A stretch of DNA of 64,000 bases from Desulfovibrio sp. OH1186_COT-070 (GCF_003860215.1 NZ_RQYH01000003.1:1-64000); one strand, 5' to 3'; counted from the first letter of the stretch, positions 36,381 to 45,141 are shown. Notes: a model not told the origin generated them from the sequence alone. Program-made: numbers and translations.

Positions 36381-38792
36381 TCAGGAAGCTGTTCTGTATT
36401 CCGTTCTTTTGATGATTTCGTCTTGCACACCTTTGTACAACCTTGTGAAATAAGAGGAGAATCCTGCCACCCGGACCACAAGATCCTTGTAATTTTCTGG
36501 TTTTACTTGCGCGTCCTTCAAGGTTTCCGAATCCACGCAGTTGAACTGGATGTGCCCTCCGCCAAGATCAAAATACGTCTTGATCAGAGTGAGCAACGTG
36601 CGGGTGCCGTTGGGACCTTCCAGCACGGAGGGCAGGAACTTCATGTTCAGGTGGTTGCAATTGTTCCGCACTGTGTCGATGGCCTGGGCCGCCGACTTGA
36701 GCAGCGCGGTACTGCCGTTGACGTCCGTTCCGGGCATGGCGGAAACGCTGGCATCGGTCAGGGCCACTCCCTTGGGGCGCCCGTTGGGCAACGCCCCCGT
36801 CATGGCCGCGAAGTAATTGTGGAAGGACAGGGAGAAGGGATCCAGATGCGGTTCATAGCCGAAGTAGTCCGGCCCGTGCGAACGGTAGATTCGCTCCACA
36901 TCGCGGAAGAAGCGGCGGCAGAGTTGATCCACATCCTCAATGTCATTACCGTGTTTGGGCGCCTCGTAGCACATTTTCCGGATATCTTCGAAACCCTCGA
37001 AATTAGCGGCCAGAGCCTCTTTCAACTGCTTCCAGGTCAGTCTGCCGGTATCATAGACAAGATGCTTGATACCGTAGAGCGAATTGACGGCGTCAATGCC
37101 GCTGGTGGTGATGCACAGTGACTGCGAGTATTTGGGACCGCCGGCTTCTTCGCACAGTCCGCTTTCAATGCAACCGTCCAGCAGGCAGGAACGGAAGATA
37201 TTGGGAACCACCTGCTCGCGCGTGGTATTGCCCAGATCGCTGATCTTGCGCTGGGCGTCATAGGCATGATCCATATGCACAAGCAGGGTTTCGTAGAGCT
37301 CTTCAAAAGTGGCGCAATCCTCGACGGCCTTCACTTCGGGGAAGACCTGCTTGCGTGTGTGCGGGTCATAGCCGTTATACATGGTGAATTCCACCAGCTT
37401 TGCGAGATTGGGCTGACCCTCAAAAGTCACATAGGAGCCCTTGCCCTGCATGCCGGTGCCCACGCATCCGAAAATAACCGGCAGGGTGCGGGCTTCGTCC
37501 AGCGTGATCCCGCGTGAACCAAAACGCACCAGCGAACGGGCCACAGCGGCATCCATGTTCATGAACTGGGGCTGACCTGTACCGTGGCGCACCACCTCCA
37601 CCGCCTTTTCCAGATAAGACGGCTTCATTTTGGACGTATAAAAAAGCGCCAGGGTGGGCTGAATATTGTTCATGGCGATCTGGGTGTCCATGATCAACTC
37701 TTCCAGTTCGGTGGAGGCATCGTCGCCGTCTGCAGTGTAGCCGCCCAGAGATATGGTCTGCCCGGTATGGCCGGAAAAGGATTTGGCGTAGGCATCGCCC
37801 TGATATACGGCAATTTCCAGATGCTTGACCCACTGGCACTTGAGAAGGGCGATGATCTGCTCTCTGGTCAAATTGCCTTCATCAATATCTTTTTTGTAGA
37901 AAGGATACATGTACTGACCATACCGTCCCAGCGAATGGCCGCAACCGCACTGCTCAATCTGGATGCAGACATGTGTGAACCAGAAGGACTGCACAGCCTC
38001 ACGGAAATTGCGGGCCGGAAATTCGGGAACACGGCGGCAGACCTCGGCGATTTCCAGCAGTTCTGCCTTCTTTTTGGGATTGTCTTCGGATTTTGCCGTT
38101 TCTTCCGCCAAATCGGCATAGCGGTGGGCATAGGTGATAACCGCGGTGAGAGCGATTTTGCAGGCACGATAAAATTCTACTTTGGGCCAGTTTGCGGCAT
38201 GCTTGGGCAAGGCCTTGAAGGCGGCCTCCACATCGTCCAGCAAACCGCGGATCCCCTTGTTGAGCACTGCGGGATAGTCGGCCACACCAGATCCGGTGGA
38301 ATTGTCATTGACAGGATAAATCCAGCCGCATTTGACAAGCAGTTCGGCATTGCCGCCGTACATGTCCTTGTACAGTTTGTTGGCCCGGTCATAGGTGGTT
38401 TTGCCCTTCCAGGCCTTGTATACCTTTTTGAGAGTTTCCTTCGTATCGTCATCAAAGCGCACCTCCCCAAGAGAGGAAAGAGCCAGCTTGTCGGAGTCAA
38501 GGTCGTCCTTGATCCAGTTGCACTGCCACTCGGGGTAGGCGTAAATCATGGCGCGGCCTCCGGCGAGACTGCCCACGATGGGGTTGTTGTCGAGATAGAT
38601 TTTCTTGTTTGTCAGCACCTTTTCAAACAGTTTGGCGCGGGTGATAAAGACGCTTTCCCCCTTGCACTCCTCATAGGCATCCACAAGAAATTTCAGGCGC
38701 TCCGGATCCATATTCTGCGACGTATCCAGCAGCGCGGCCTTCTGGTCACTGATGCGTTGTTCCAGATCACTCCAGTCAATTGCGTATCCCAT
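36381..38792 (-). CDS. Glycyl radical enzyme of unassigned substrate
   Basis: An 803-residue pyruvate formate-lyase-like glycyl radical enzyme. The C-terminal radical loop VVRVAGFSSYF places the radical Gly at about residue 777. The thiyl Cys is at about 443 in VIFGCVGTGMQGKG. The dehydratase, C-S lyase, C-N lyase and arylacetate decarboxylase classes carry Glu two residues after this Cys (GCVE pattern); here that position is Gly, a change also reported for fumarate-adding X-succinate synthases. No small BssB/BssC-like subunits are adjacent. The ATG at 38792 follows AGGAG; the upstream frame (to a TTG) has no ribosome site. Expression is expected only under anaerobic, sigma-54-activated conditions. 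Confidence 0.9.
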   Translation of the reverse strand: MGYAIDWSDLEQRISDQKAALLDTSQNMDPERLKFLVDAYEECKGESVFITRAKLFEKVLTNKKIYLDNNPIVGSLAGGRAMIYAYPEWQCNWIKDDLDSDKLALSSLGEVRFDDDTKETLKKVYKAWKGKTTYDRANKLYKDMYGGNAELLVKCGWIYPVNDNSTGSGVADYPAVLNKGIRGLLDDVEAAFKALPKHAANWPKVEFYRACKIALTAVITYAHRYADLAEETAKSEDNPKKKAELLEIAEVCRRVPEFPARNFREAVQSFWFTHVCIQIEQCGCGHSLGRYGQYMYPFYKKDIDEGNLTREQIIALLKCQWVKHLEIAVYQGDAYAKSFSGHTGQTISLGGYTADGDDASTELEELIMDTQIAMNNIQPTLALFYTSKMKPSYLEKAVEVVRHGTGQPQFMNMDAAVARSLVRFGSRGITLDEARTLPVIFGCVGTGMQGKGSYVTFEGQPNLAKLVEFTMYNGYDPHTRKQVFPEVKAVEDCATFEELYETLLVHMDHAYDAQRKISDLGNTTREQVVPNIFRSCLLDGCIESGLCEEAGGPKYSQSLCITTSGIDAVNSLYGIKHLVYDTGRLTWKQLKEALAANFEGFEDIRKMCYEAPKHGNDIEDVDQLCRRFFRDVERIYRSHGPDYFGYEPHLDPFSLSFHNYFAAMTGALPNGRPKGVALTDASVSAMPGTDVNGSTALLKSAAQAIDTVRNNCNHLNMKFLPSVLEGPNGTRTLLTLIKTYFDLGGGHIQFNCVDSETLKDAQVKPENYKDLVVRVAGFSSYFTRLYKGVQDEIIKRTEYRTAS

Positions 38793-38937
38793 TTCTGGTC
38801 TCCTTCTGGGATGGAGCCGAAAATTCCCGGCTCCGTTAAGCGTTTTTGCCTGTCTTATGCAAAGCGTCTGCCAAGAGATATCTCGCATAAACATATTGAT
38901 ATTGTTGAGGTATTCAAAAAGTGTCGCCATGCAGCAC

Positions 38938-38953
38938 GGCGCGATTCGTGCCA
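38938..38953 (-). promoter_or_regulatory. Sigma-54 promoter of the glycyl radical enzyme gene
   Basis: Leftward, TGGCACG-AATC-GCGC gives a perfect -24 block and the GC of the -12 block at the required spacing (GG-N10-GC). The 5' leader would be about 135 bases. Confidence 0.65.
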
Positions 38954-38985
38954 GTGTCTCCACCGGGAACACACTTTGTCTCACT

Positions 38986-39013
38986 TCTGGCACGCAAGGG
39001 CGGACATGCCAGA
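38986..39013. promoter_or_regulatory. Inverted repeat between divergent sigma-54 promoters
   Basis: Perfect 7-base arms TCTGGCA and TGCCAGA are separated by 14 bases. The repeat is placed between the two -24/-12 elements, as expected for an enhancer-binding-protein site. The nearby PAS-AAA+ activator is the candidate ligand. Confidence 0.5.
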
Positions 39014-39068
39014 TCAGGTGGACACAGACGCAAACCGGTCCGCAGAGACGGCACATGTTGCAGCCATC

Positions 39069-39084
39069 CGGCACAAAAAATGCA
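39069..39084 (+). promoter_or_regulatory. Sigma-54 promoter of the activase gene
   Basis: CGGCACA-AAAA-ATGCA keeps GG and GC ten bases apart and most of the TGGCACG/TTGCA consensus. The predicted start is about 27 bases before the activase ATG. Confidence 0.6.
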
Positions 39085-39121
39085 GCCCGGCCTGTGACCA
39101 TCAGACAATCAGGAGACGTCA

Positions 39122-40015
39122 ATGGAAGGGATCGTGTACAATATTCAGAGGATGTCCACCAAGGATGGTCCCGGATTGCGAACAACCGTATTTCTCAAAG
39201 GCTGTCCCCTGCACTGCCTCTGGTGCAGCAATCCGGAATCACAGGGTTTCAGACCGCAGCTTCTGGTTTTTCCCAATCTCTGCGTGGGGTGCGGGGCGTG
39301 CGAAAAGGCATGCTCGCATGGGGCTGTGACCAGAGAAGGAAAAACCTTCAACCGTGACTGCCAGGTCTGTACGAACTGTGGCGCCTGCGTGCCCGTCTGT
39401 CCTGCCAGAGCACGCGAGATTTCGGGAAAAGCCATGCGGGTGGACGACGTTATGCGGGTAGTCGACAGCGACAGCCTTTTTTACGAAAACTCAGGGGGAG
39501 GGGTGACTTTCGGCGGCGGAGAACCCACGGCAGCTGGCGATTTCCTGCTGGCGCTGCTCGACGCCTCCCAAAGGCGGGGCTACCATATCTGCCTGGACAC
39601 ATGCGGCCTCTGTGAACCGGAACGCTTCCAAAAGATCATGGAGAGAGTGGACCTGTTTCTTTTTGACTGCAAACACATGGACCCGGAGGAGCACAAGCGC
39701 CTGACAGGAGCGGACAACGGGCTCATCCTCAAAAATCTTCATGCCGTGCTCGGCGCGGGCAAAAACGTCCGCATCCGGATCCCTCTCATGCCGGGCATCA
39801 ACGACGGCGCACGGAATATTGAGGCCGTGGCCGCTTTTTTGCACAGGTACGGACACCGCGAAGTAGATGTGCTGCCCTGCCATACTTTCGGCCACAGCAA
39901 ATACGCCGCCCTGAAGCAGCCTGAACCCGCCATGATTTCCTATCTTCCGGATGAGCTTTCCGCGGTTCTGGAGCGTTTTTCCAAAGCCGATCTGAATGTG
40001 ACCGTTGTGCCGTAG
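39122..40015 (+). CDS. Glycyl radical enzyme activating enzyme (radical SAM)
   Basis: A 297-residue activase. The radical-SAM cluster motif is C28-x3-C32-x2-C35 (GCPLHCLWC). Two ferredoxin-type 4Fe-4S motifs follow (CVGCGACEKAC and CTNCGACVPVCP), as in activases of non-PFL glycyl radical enzymes. GGGEPT and the C-terminal RIPLMPGIND are the SAM-binding marks. It abstracts H from the Gly of the divergent enzyme. The start follows AGGAG. The short intergenic space with two sigma-54 promoters ties the two genes together. Confidence 0.93.
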   Translation: MEGIVYNIQRMSTKDGPGLRTTVFLKGCPLHCLWCSNPESQGFRPQLLVFPNLCVGCGACEKACSHGAVTREGKTFNRDCQVCTNCGACVPVCPARAREISGKAMRVDDVMRVVDSDSLFYENSGGGVTFGGGEPTAAGDFLLALLDASQRRGYHICLDTCGLCEPERFQKIMERVDLFLFDCKHMDPEEHKRLTGADNGLILKNLHAVLGAGKNVRIRIPLMPGINDGARNIEAVAAFLHRYGHREVDVLPCHTFGHSKYAALKQPEPAMISYLPDELSAVLERFSKADLNVTVVP

Positions 40016-40029
40016 GGGATCACATCTGG

Positions 40030-40419
40030 TCACGGTTTCGGAAGAAATATGACCGGCCCCGGATACTCGCACAAAAGGCTGTCCGAAGTCAGGAGCCATA
40101 TGCCTTCAATCTTGGCCTGAGCCAGGAGCATCCTGTCAAAAGGGTCTTTATGTATCCGGGGAAGATCATTGACAGCCAAAGTGTGCAGGCTGGTGATGGG
40201 CAGTTCCTGATACTGATTGTCCAAAAGTCCGCGCCGGAGCACTTCCGGATCGACCTTGAAATCGCTCCTGCAGAGACTTTTTTTGATACCAATTTCCCAG
40301 ATGCTGGCCGGGCTGAAATACAGCGTGTTGCCGCCATCAAGCACCATTTTTTCGGCTTCTTTCGAAAGTGTTCCGGCTGCGGCCCAGAGCAGCATGTGCG
40401 TATCAAGCAGCAGCTTCAC
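40030..40419 (-). CDS. PIN-domain toxin (VapC-like)
   Basis: A 129-residue PIN-domain protein: LLLDTHMLLWAAAG at the N-terminus gives the first Asp, SIWEIGIK the Glu, and KDPFDRMLLAQA plus LLTSD the later acidic residues. Such enzymes are Mg-dependent RNases that cleave tRNA or rRNA and are held inactive by the cognate antitoxin. Its ATG overlaps the stop of the upstream Phd-type gene by 4 bases, the normal arrangement of a toxin-antitoxin pair. Confidence 0.88.
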   Translation of the reverse strand: MKLLLDTHMLLWAAAGTLSKEAEKMVLDGGNTLYFSPASIWEIGIKKSLCRSDFKVDPEVLRRGLLDNQYQELPITSLHTLAVNDLPRIHKDPFDRMLLAQAKIEGIWLLTSDSLLCEYPGPVIFLPKP

Positions 40420-40658
40420 TCCGCCCCCCCGAACATGGCCCGGATTTCTTCCTGGCCCATAGAGTCAAAATCCCTCGGAACATCCAGCCTGCCTTTGAGA
40501 AATCCGACTCTCCCGGACGGATCAGGCGGCGGCGTATAGGCGCTCACCGTCACCATGGGCTTGCCGGATTTGGCGATGACAAACGGCTCGCCATGAACCG
40601 CTCTTTCGATCAGCCTGGAAAGATTCGTCTTGGCTTCATGAATATTAACCTGTTGCAT
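40416..40658 (-). CDS. Phd/YefM-family antitoxin
   Basis: An 80-residue protein. Its N-terminus (QQVNIHEAKTNLSRLIERAV) and the FVIAKSGKPMVTVSAY strand are diagnostic for the Phd/YefM DNA-binding fold. The C-terminal 35 residues, with FLKGRLDVPRDFDSM, should wrap the toxin. It probably represses its own promoter through the direct repeats just upstream. Confidence 0.88.
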   Translation of the reverse strand: MQQVNIHEAKTNLSRLIERAVHGEPFVIAKSGKPMVTVSAYTPPPDPSGRVGFLKGRLDVPRDFDSMGQEEIRAMFGGAE

Positions 40659-40672
40659 ACTTGCCCCTCAAC

Positions 40673-40694
40673 AAACTAAGTCGTAAACTAAGTC
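40673..40694. repeat. Direct repeat upstream of the toxin-antitoxin operon
   Basis: Two copies of AAACTAAGTC with a 12-base period (40673-40682 and 40685-40694), 15 bases before the antitoxin start. They are a likely operator for the antitoxin and overlap the end of the MFS gene. Confidence 0.5.
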
Positions 40695-42010
40695 TATTTG
40701 TGCTTGATTCTTTTGTCAACTCGGCAGGAATGAAGAGCGTGCATATTCGTGCCGTTTCGGCTCGCTTCCGCCGCCTTCGGCGGCGCGCCAGACGGAGGTT
40801 TTTCCCTGACACAGCGGCAGACAATCGCTGCAAGCATGCACAACAGGATGTCAGCAAGCCAGACGCCGCTATAGCCACCTGTGAATTTCAGGCACAAACC
40901 TCCTGCCCAAGCACTAACGAACGCACCAATCTGATGCGCGAAGTAGACGAGACCAAACAGTGTGCCCAGCCGTGCCGACCCGAAAAAATTTTTGATCAGG
41001 CCAGAGGTAGGGGGTACGGTGGCAACGCCTGTCAATCCCAGCAGAAAAACAACGCCAAACAGCCCGGGCATGGGCAATGGCAGCAGCAAAAGCGCAACCC
41101 ACAGACAGCGGGAGCCATATAGCCCTGCCAAAACCACTGACATGGACAACTTGTTGCAGGCCATGCCACTGCCAACTGCGCCGGCGATTACCCCCAGCCC
41201 ATAAACAGACAAGGCGTACGATGCCGCCTGTTCGGTCACGCCAAATGTCGTCAGCTGGGAAAAAAGATGCGTTTGGATCATGGCCATGTGAAAGCCACAA
41301 GTGAAGAATGCAAGGCCCACACACAGATAGGATGGGTTGGCCAGGGCCTCGCGAAAAATATCCGCCACATGTTCGCAGGGCTGACAGATATCTCGTTCGC
41401 CTGCTTTGCCCTGCGCCCCGCGGCTCACCCACACTGACACCGGCACAAGCAGCAATATGGGGCAACCCAGAAAGGCAATGGCGCCAAAGAGTCCACTGCC
41501 GGCAACCATCGACTGGAGCATCGGCGCGAGCACGCAGATGCTGATACCTATGCCGGCCGCCACAAATCCCCCTGCCGTATGCCCTTGGCATTCGCTCAAA
41601 CGTGGGCTGATACAACTCATGATAATGCCAAATGACGCCGCAGCCGTGCCAGAGGGCAACAGTATGCCGAGAGCAAAGGCCAACGCGGGCGCGCTCGTGC
41701 AGAAGGGAATGGTCAGCAGCCCCGTGAACATCATCACGGCACCTGTACAGAGAACAAAACGATTCGAGGTTCGCAATGCCAACAGACCGAACACGGGCTG
41801 CATAAGGCCAAAACACAACTGCTCCAGGGCAAGGATAAAACTGATTATAGCGTATGGAATGCCGGTATGTGCCACAATATAGGGCAAAAGGACGCCATAG
41901 CTGTCACGAAAACCGGCGCATACGGCGTACAGGAATGTGCCGCACGCCGTATATGCAATCAACGCACGGGTGGACGCTGCCTGCCTTTCCAGAGCATCTG
42001 TGCCCATCAT
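40694..42010 (-). CDS. MFS transporter (monocarboxylate/oxalate-formate-like)
   Basis: A 438-residue transporter with 12 predicted helices. It begins ALIAYTACGTFLYAVCAGFRDSYGVLLPY and continues through a cytosolic middle loop (GERDICQPCEHVADIF) to LADILLCMLAAIVCRCV. The FFGSARLGTLFGLVYFAHQIGAF segment resembles OFA/MCT-type carriers. The substrate is unknown. There is no strong ribosome site; the first ATG of an ATGATG pair was chosen from the start of the hydrophilic tail before helix 1. Its stop codon lies in the TA operator, which suggests the TA pair was inserted behind it. Confidence 0.78.
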   Translation of the reverse strand: MMGTDALERQAASTRALIAYTACGTFLYAVCAGFRDSYGVLLPYIVAHTGIPYAIISFILALEQLCFGLMQPVFGLLALRTSNRFVLCTGAVMMFTGLLTIPFCTSAPALAFALGILLPSGTAAASFGIIMSCISPRLSECQGHTAGGFVAAGIGISICVLAPMLQSMVAGSGLFGAIAFLGCPILLLVPVSVWVSRGAQGKAGERDICQPCEHVADIFREALANPSYLCVGLAFFTCGFHMAMIQTHLFSQLTTFGVTEQAASYALSVYGLGVIAGAVGSGMACNKLSMSVVLAGLYGSRCLWVALLLLPLPMPGLFGVVFLLGLTGVATVPPTSGLIKNFFGSARLGTLFGLVYFAHQIGAFVSAWAGGLCLKFTGGYSGVWLADILLCMLAAIVCRCVREKPPSGAPPKAAEASRNGTNMHALHSCRVDKRIKHK

Positions 42011-42583
42011 CACTATACTGCCTGTCAATCCGTAATGGTCGCTCCCAGAGTATGATTTGCAAGGCGATTCAGTGCCGCCGTGAAGCTTGCATGGTGGAAT
42101 TCGGGAGCCTGAGAGCCGCGGGTTTGCCACCACCAAAAGTCACGCCGCCATCTGAATTGGAACAAAGCAGGCTGTTGCAGCCGCCGCTTGCATCATTCCA
42201 CGGTCATGCATTTGTCCGAACCAATAAGGGGTAGAGCAAGTTGAGTGCCATGCAAACCCTGCTCTTGTGTCAAGTATGACTGTGTGCTTCTTGCAAAGAT
42301 GACGGTCGGTTGCTGCATGAAACCACCACTCTGCCAGAGTTATTTGCACATTCAAGATGAAACTGCGTGTGGTATTTTTAACAAAGTGTTGCACATATGA
42401 GACATTTTGTGCCAAAGGGCGGGCGGACACTTTTGCTTCGTCCAGGCACCAACCAATAACATATTGAAAATCAATCATGTTATGCAGAAGATATGATCTT
42501 GGCAAGCACCTTGCATCAAGGTTAAGGACTAAAGGCAATACTTTTAACTATGTAATCCCCCAAAAAATTCTCATGGTATTGTC
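42011..42583. other. Long gene-poor stretch upstream of the MFS gene
   Basis: Base composition is more AT-rich than the surroundings. Reading frames here (for example a leftward 132-codon one) look unlike any protein family and have poor codon use. The MFS promoter must lie in it. No tRNA, repeat array or insertion sequence is seen. Confidence 0.4.
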
Positions 42584-42952
42584 ACGGAATACGCGATCCA
42601 CTGGAGCATCTTGATCTAGAGAATCTACAGCCAAAAGACCGTGCTACTCGCGAAGCACAGACCATGGCCCCCGAGCGCCTGAAGCTCCTCGTGGAGCCCC
42701 ATGACAAGAACAAGGGGAGAACGTGTTCATCTTTTTTGAAAAAATGCTGACCGACAAGAAAACCTGCCCAAACGGTACCCCATTGCCGGCAACCTCGCGG
42801 GTGCCCGCGCCATGATTTGCGCCTGCCCCGAATGGCAGTGCAACGGGATCAGGGGTGGCCTTGATTCTGACAAACTGGTTCTTTTCTTTCCTCACTTGAT
42901 GAAGCCCGTTTCAATAACGAGTCCAGGGATATTCTGAAGAAAGTATGCGTAG
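42584..42952 (+). pseudogene. Decayed N-terminal fragment of a second glycyl radical enzyme gene
   Basis: Five blocks in shifting frames match residues 1-125 of the intact glycyl radical enzyme. Examples are YAIHWS (intact YAIDWS), MAPERLKLLV, ENVFIFFEKMLTDKK (intact ESVFITRAKLFEKVLTNKK), a block with AGNLAGARAMI and CPEWQCN followed by LDSDKL, and DEARFNNESRDILKKV. The start is ACG (42584), TAG lies in frame at 42617, and the frame changes at least four times. The rest of the gene is gone. It points the same way as the TRAP genes beginning 180 bases later. Confidence 0.85.
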
Positions 42953-43134
42953 AAGTGCCAGATCACTTGTGGCCGTGTCACATGACCATACAATACGGAG
43001 GATAACTGAAGCGTCACAAAGGGACGAGCCGGATCGTAGAATACCCCCCTATGCCCGGATATTAACGGAAATGATCCGGGCGAAAGCGAGTTGCGGATTG
43101 TGCAGCTTCGGCAACCAAGAAAAGGAGAGCGTAG

Positions 43135-44451
43135 ATGAAGACTGACAAGACAGCATTATCTCACATCCCTCGACGCACGTTCATGAAAGGCGCCACCGCG
43201 ACAGCCGCCGCAGTATCTCTGGGTTCCCCCCTTCTGGGTGCCTTGGTTCATGCTGCGGAAAATCCCGCAGATTTCGAAGCTTCTCCCGGAAATATGCCCT
43301 ATGTCACCCAAATTACTCCGGAACGCACAGCCGATAACAATACAGGGTGGGTCTACTACGGTGCCGAAGCCAACGACAGGCCGCTGAATCCGGAAGACAA
43401 GGCCCAGATGAAACCTGAAGACTTCAACAAGGACGCCATCACACTCAAATGCTCCTGCTACTATCCCAATGCGGGCGACATCGGTCACGGCATCCATTGG
43501 GAAACATTCAGCTATCTTGAATACCAATTTGGCGGCCGCCTCAAATTCGACCGGTATTTTGGCCAGTCCCTGCATAGCCTCGTTGACGGCTGGAAAGCCC
43601 TCCGCTCCGGTCTTGTCGATATCGGCCAGATATACCATATCCACAACCAAGGTGCTTTCAATCTCTTCCATGCCGACGGGTTGCCCTTCCTGTCCAACAG
43701 CGTGGTAGTCGCCACCCAGATCATGGAAGAAATGTACCCAAAATATTTCAAAAAAGAAGTTGAAGCCCAGCAGATACATCTTGCGTGGATTCCCCATTTC
43801 GATGTGCAGGGCCTCATCTGCACTACGCCTATTCGCAAGCTTGAAGATCTCAAGGGAAAACGCATCATGGGTTTCGGCAGTCGTGTCATGCGTGAAACAC
43901 TTATCGCCCTTGGGGCGACACCGGTGGCGATTCCCACCCCTGACGTCTTCATAGGGTTGCAACGCGGCGTCGTCGACGGTGTGGCTTGGGCTGTCGGCAG
44001 CGTGATTCCGTGGCGCTTCCATGAAGTAGCCAAATATCTCACTGTCACGGGCATGGCAAATACCGCCATCAGCTACGGAATCAACAAAAAAACCTTTGCG
44101 AGCCTCCCCAAGGAAATGCAGAAAGAACTGTATTTCAAGTTTCGCTTGGCGGCCAATCATATGTCCGAAGGATACACAAAACTTGAAGATCGTGGTTTTG
44201 AAGGTCTCAAGAAATTCGGAACAGAAATCATCATCCTTGACCCGGAAGAAAAGAAACGCTGGGTCGCGGTTGGCGACAGCATTTGGAAAAACTTTGCAGC
44301 TGACTGTGAGTCAAAAGGACTCCCCGGAAATCAGTTTATCAGAGATTTCCGCGCGGCAGCAGCCAAATACAACAACATGAGCATTCGAGAAATTCGCGAA
44401 TATGTGGCTGACCCCAAAAACATAATCCATGGCATTATCGACGGTTTTTAA
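43135..44451 (+). CDS. TRAP transporter substrate-binding protein (DctP type), Tat-exported
   Basis: A 438-residue periplasmic binding protein. The N-terminus has a twin-arginine signal (RRTFMKGATATAAAVSLG), so the protein is probably folded or oligomerised before export. The mature part has the DctP pattern, notably GLICTTPIRKLEDLKGKRIMGFGS, the Arg that grips the ligand carboxylate/sulfonate, and RGVVDGVAWAVGSVIPWRFHEVAKYLT. The gene starts behind AAGGAGAG. It leads the TRAP operon and follows the remnant of a glycyl radical enzyme gene. The ligand is unknown; a carboxylate or sulfonate is likely. Confidence 0.9.
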   Translation: MKTDKTALSHIPRRTFMKGATATAAAVSLGSPLLGALVHAAENPADFEASPGNMPYVTQITPERTADNNTGWVYYGAEANDRPLNPEDKAQMKPEDFNKDAITLKCSCYYPNAGDIGHGIHWETFSYLEYQFGGRLKFDRYFGQSLHSLVDGWKALRSGLVDIGQIYHIHNQGAFNLFHADGLPFLSNSVVVATQIMEEMYPKYFKKEVEAQQIHLAWIPHFDVQGLICTTPIRKLEDLKGKRIMGFGSRVMRETLIALGATPVAIPTPDVFIGLQRGVVDGVAWAVGSVIPWRFHEVAKYLTVTGMANTAISYGINKKTFASLPKEMQKELYFKFRLAANHMSEGYTKLEDRGFEGLKKFGTEIIILDPEEKKRWVAVGDSIWKNFAADCESKGLPGNQFIRDFRAAAAKYNNMSIREIREYVADPKNIIHGIIDGF

Positions 44452-44540
44452 TCCTCGCCTTCAGAGTGTCTGCTGATTTGCTGAGAGCTCCAGAATTTTT
44501 ATTCTGGAGCCGCAAAAACATCTATACCCGGAGTGGCGTT

Positions 44541-45140
44541 ATGAATGAACCGTTGAATCCCTCAAGCCTGACCGCAGAGTGGGCTGCAATTGCCCCGGAT
44601 GAAAGGCGGGACATGGAACCCGCACAGGAGGGCGACCCCGCCCATTTCGCATGGATGCGGTGGGTGGACAAGGTGGCCAGCATTATTCTCCATGTCAGCA
44701 TGTATGTTTGGTATCCGCTTATCCTGATTGTCATCCTTGTTGACGTGATAGGGCGCAATTTTTTTGCAAGTCCGCTTTCTTGGGCCATTGAAGGCAGCGG
44801 CCTCTTTCTCATTGGAGGAATATTTCTTGCCGTGCCCCGCGTCGAACTGGACAGAAACCATATTTTGCTGGACATCCTGTATGCCCGCTATTCTTACAAA
44901 ACCCAACTCGCCTGCGATATGCTCACACGGGCTGTAGGCTGTTTGTGGATGCTGGCTGCCACCATACGCAGTTCTGTGGAAATCCACACTTCCTTCCTTC
45001 TGGACGAAAGCGGCACGGACTTTCGTGCTCCTTTCTGGCCCATACGTGTGATCATGACTTTCGGTTTTCTAATGCTGGCGCTGACACTTTTGCACAGCAC
45101 AATCGACAGCTACAGAAAATTTCGCAGGGAGGGCAAGTAA
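44541..45140 (+). CDS. TRAP transporter small membrane subunit (DctQ type)
   Basis: A 199-residue protein with four hydrophobic helices (about 55-75, 90-110, 130-150, 165-185). It includes the Pro-Arg-Val-Glu-Leu-Asp-Arg-Asn-His segment between helices, typical of DctQ. An unusually long acidic N-terminal extension (about 45 residues, PAQEGDP) precedes helix 1. The start was placed at ATG 44541, behind GGAG, not at the longer in-frame start. It ends one base before the DctM gene. Confidence 0.86.
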   Translation: MNEPLNPSSLTAEWAAIAPDERRDMEPAQEGDPAHFAWMRWVDKVASIILHVSMYVWYPLILIVILVDVIGRNFFASPLSWAIEGSGLFLIGGIFLAVPRVELDRNHILLDILYARYSYKTQLACDMLTRAVGCLWMLAATIRSSVEIHTSFLLDESGTDFRAPFWPIRVIMTFGFLMLALTLLHSTIDSYRKFRREGK

Positions 45141-45141
45141 C

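Noticed and set aside
36381..38792. Isethionate sulfite-lyase, sulfopropanediol lyase or hydroxyphenylacetate decarboxylase
   Set aside because: Tempting in this lineage, but these enzymes have Glu two residues after the active Cys; here it is Gly. No decarboxylase small subunit is adjacent either.
38793..39185. 131-codon N-terminal extension of the glycyl radical enzyme
   Set aside because: It starts with TTG, has no ribosome site, covers both promoters and the activase start, and adds nothing family-like. The ATG behind AGGAG is right.
42140..42538. Leftward 132-codon open frame in the AT-rich gap
   Set aside because: Unusual residue content (many Cys, Trp, His), no family pattern and no ribosome site. 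Left as unassigned sequence.
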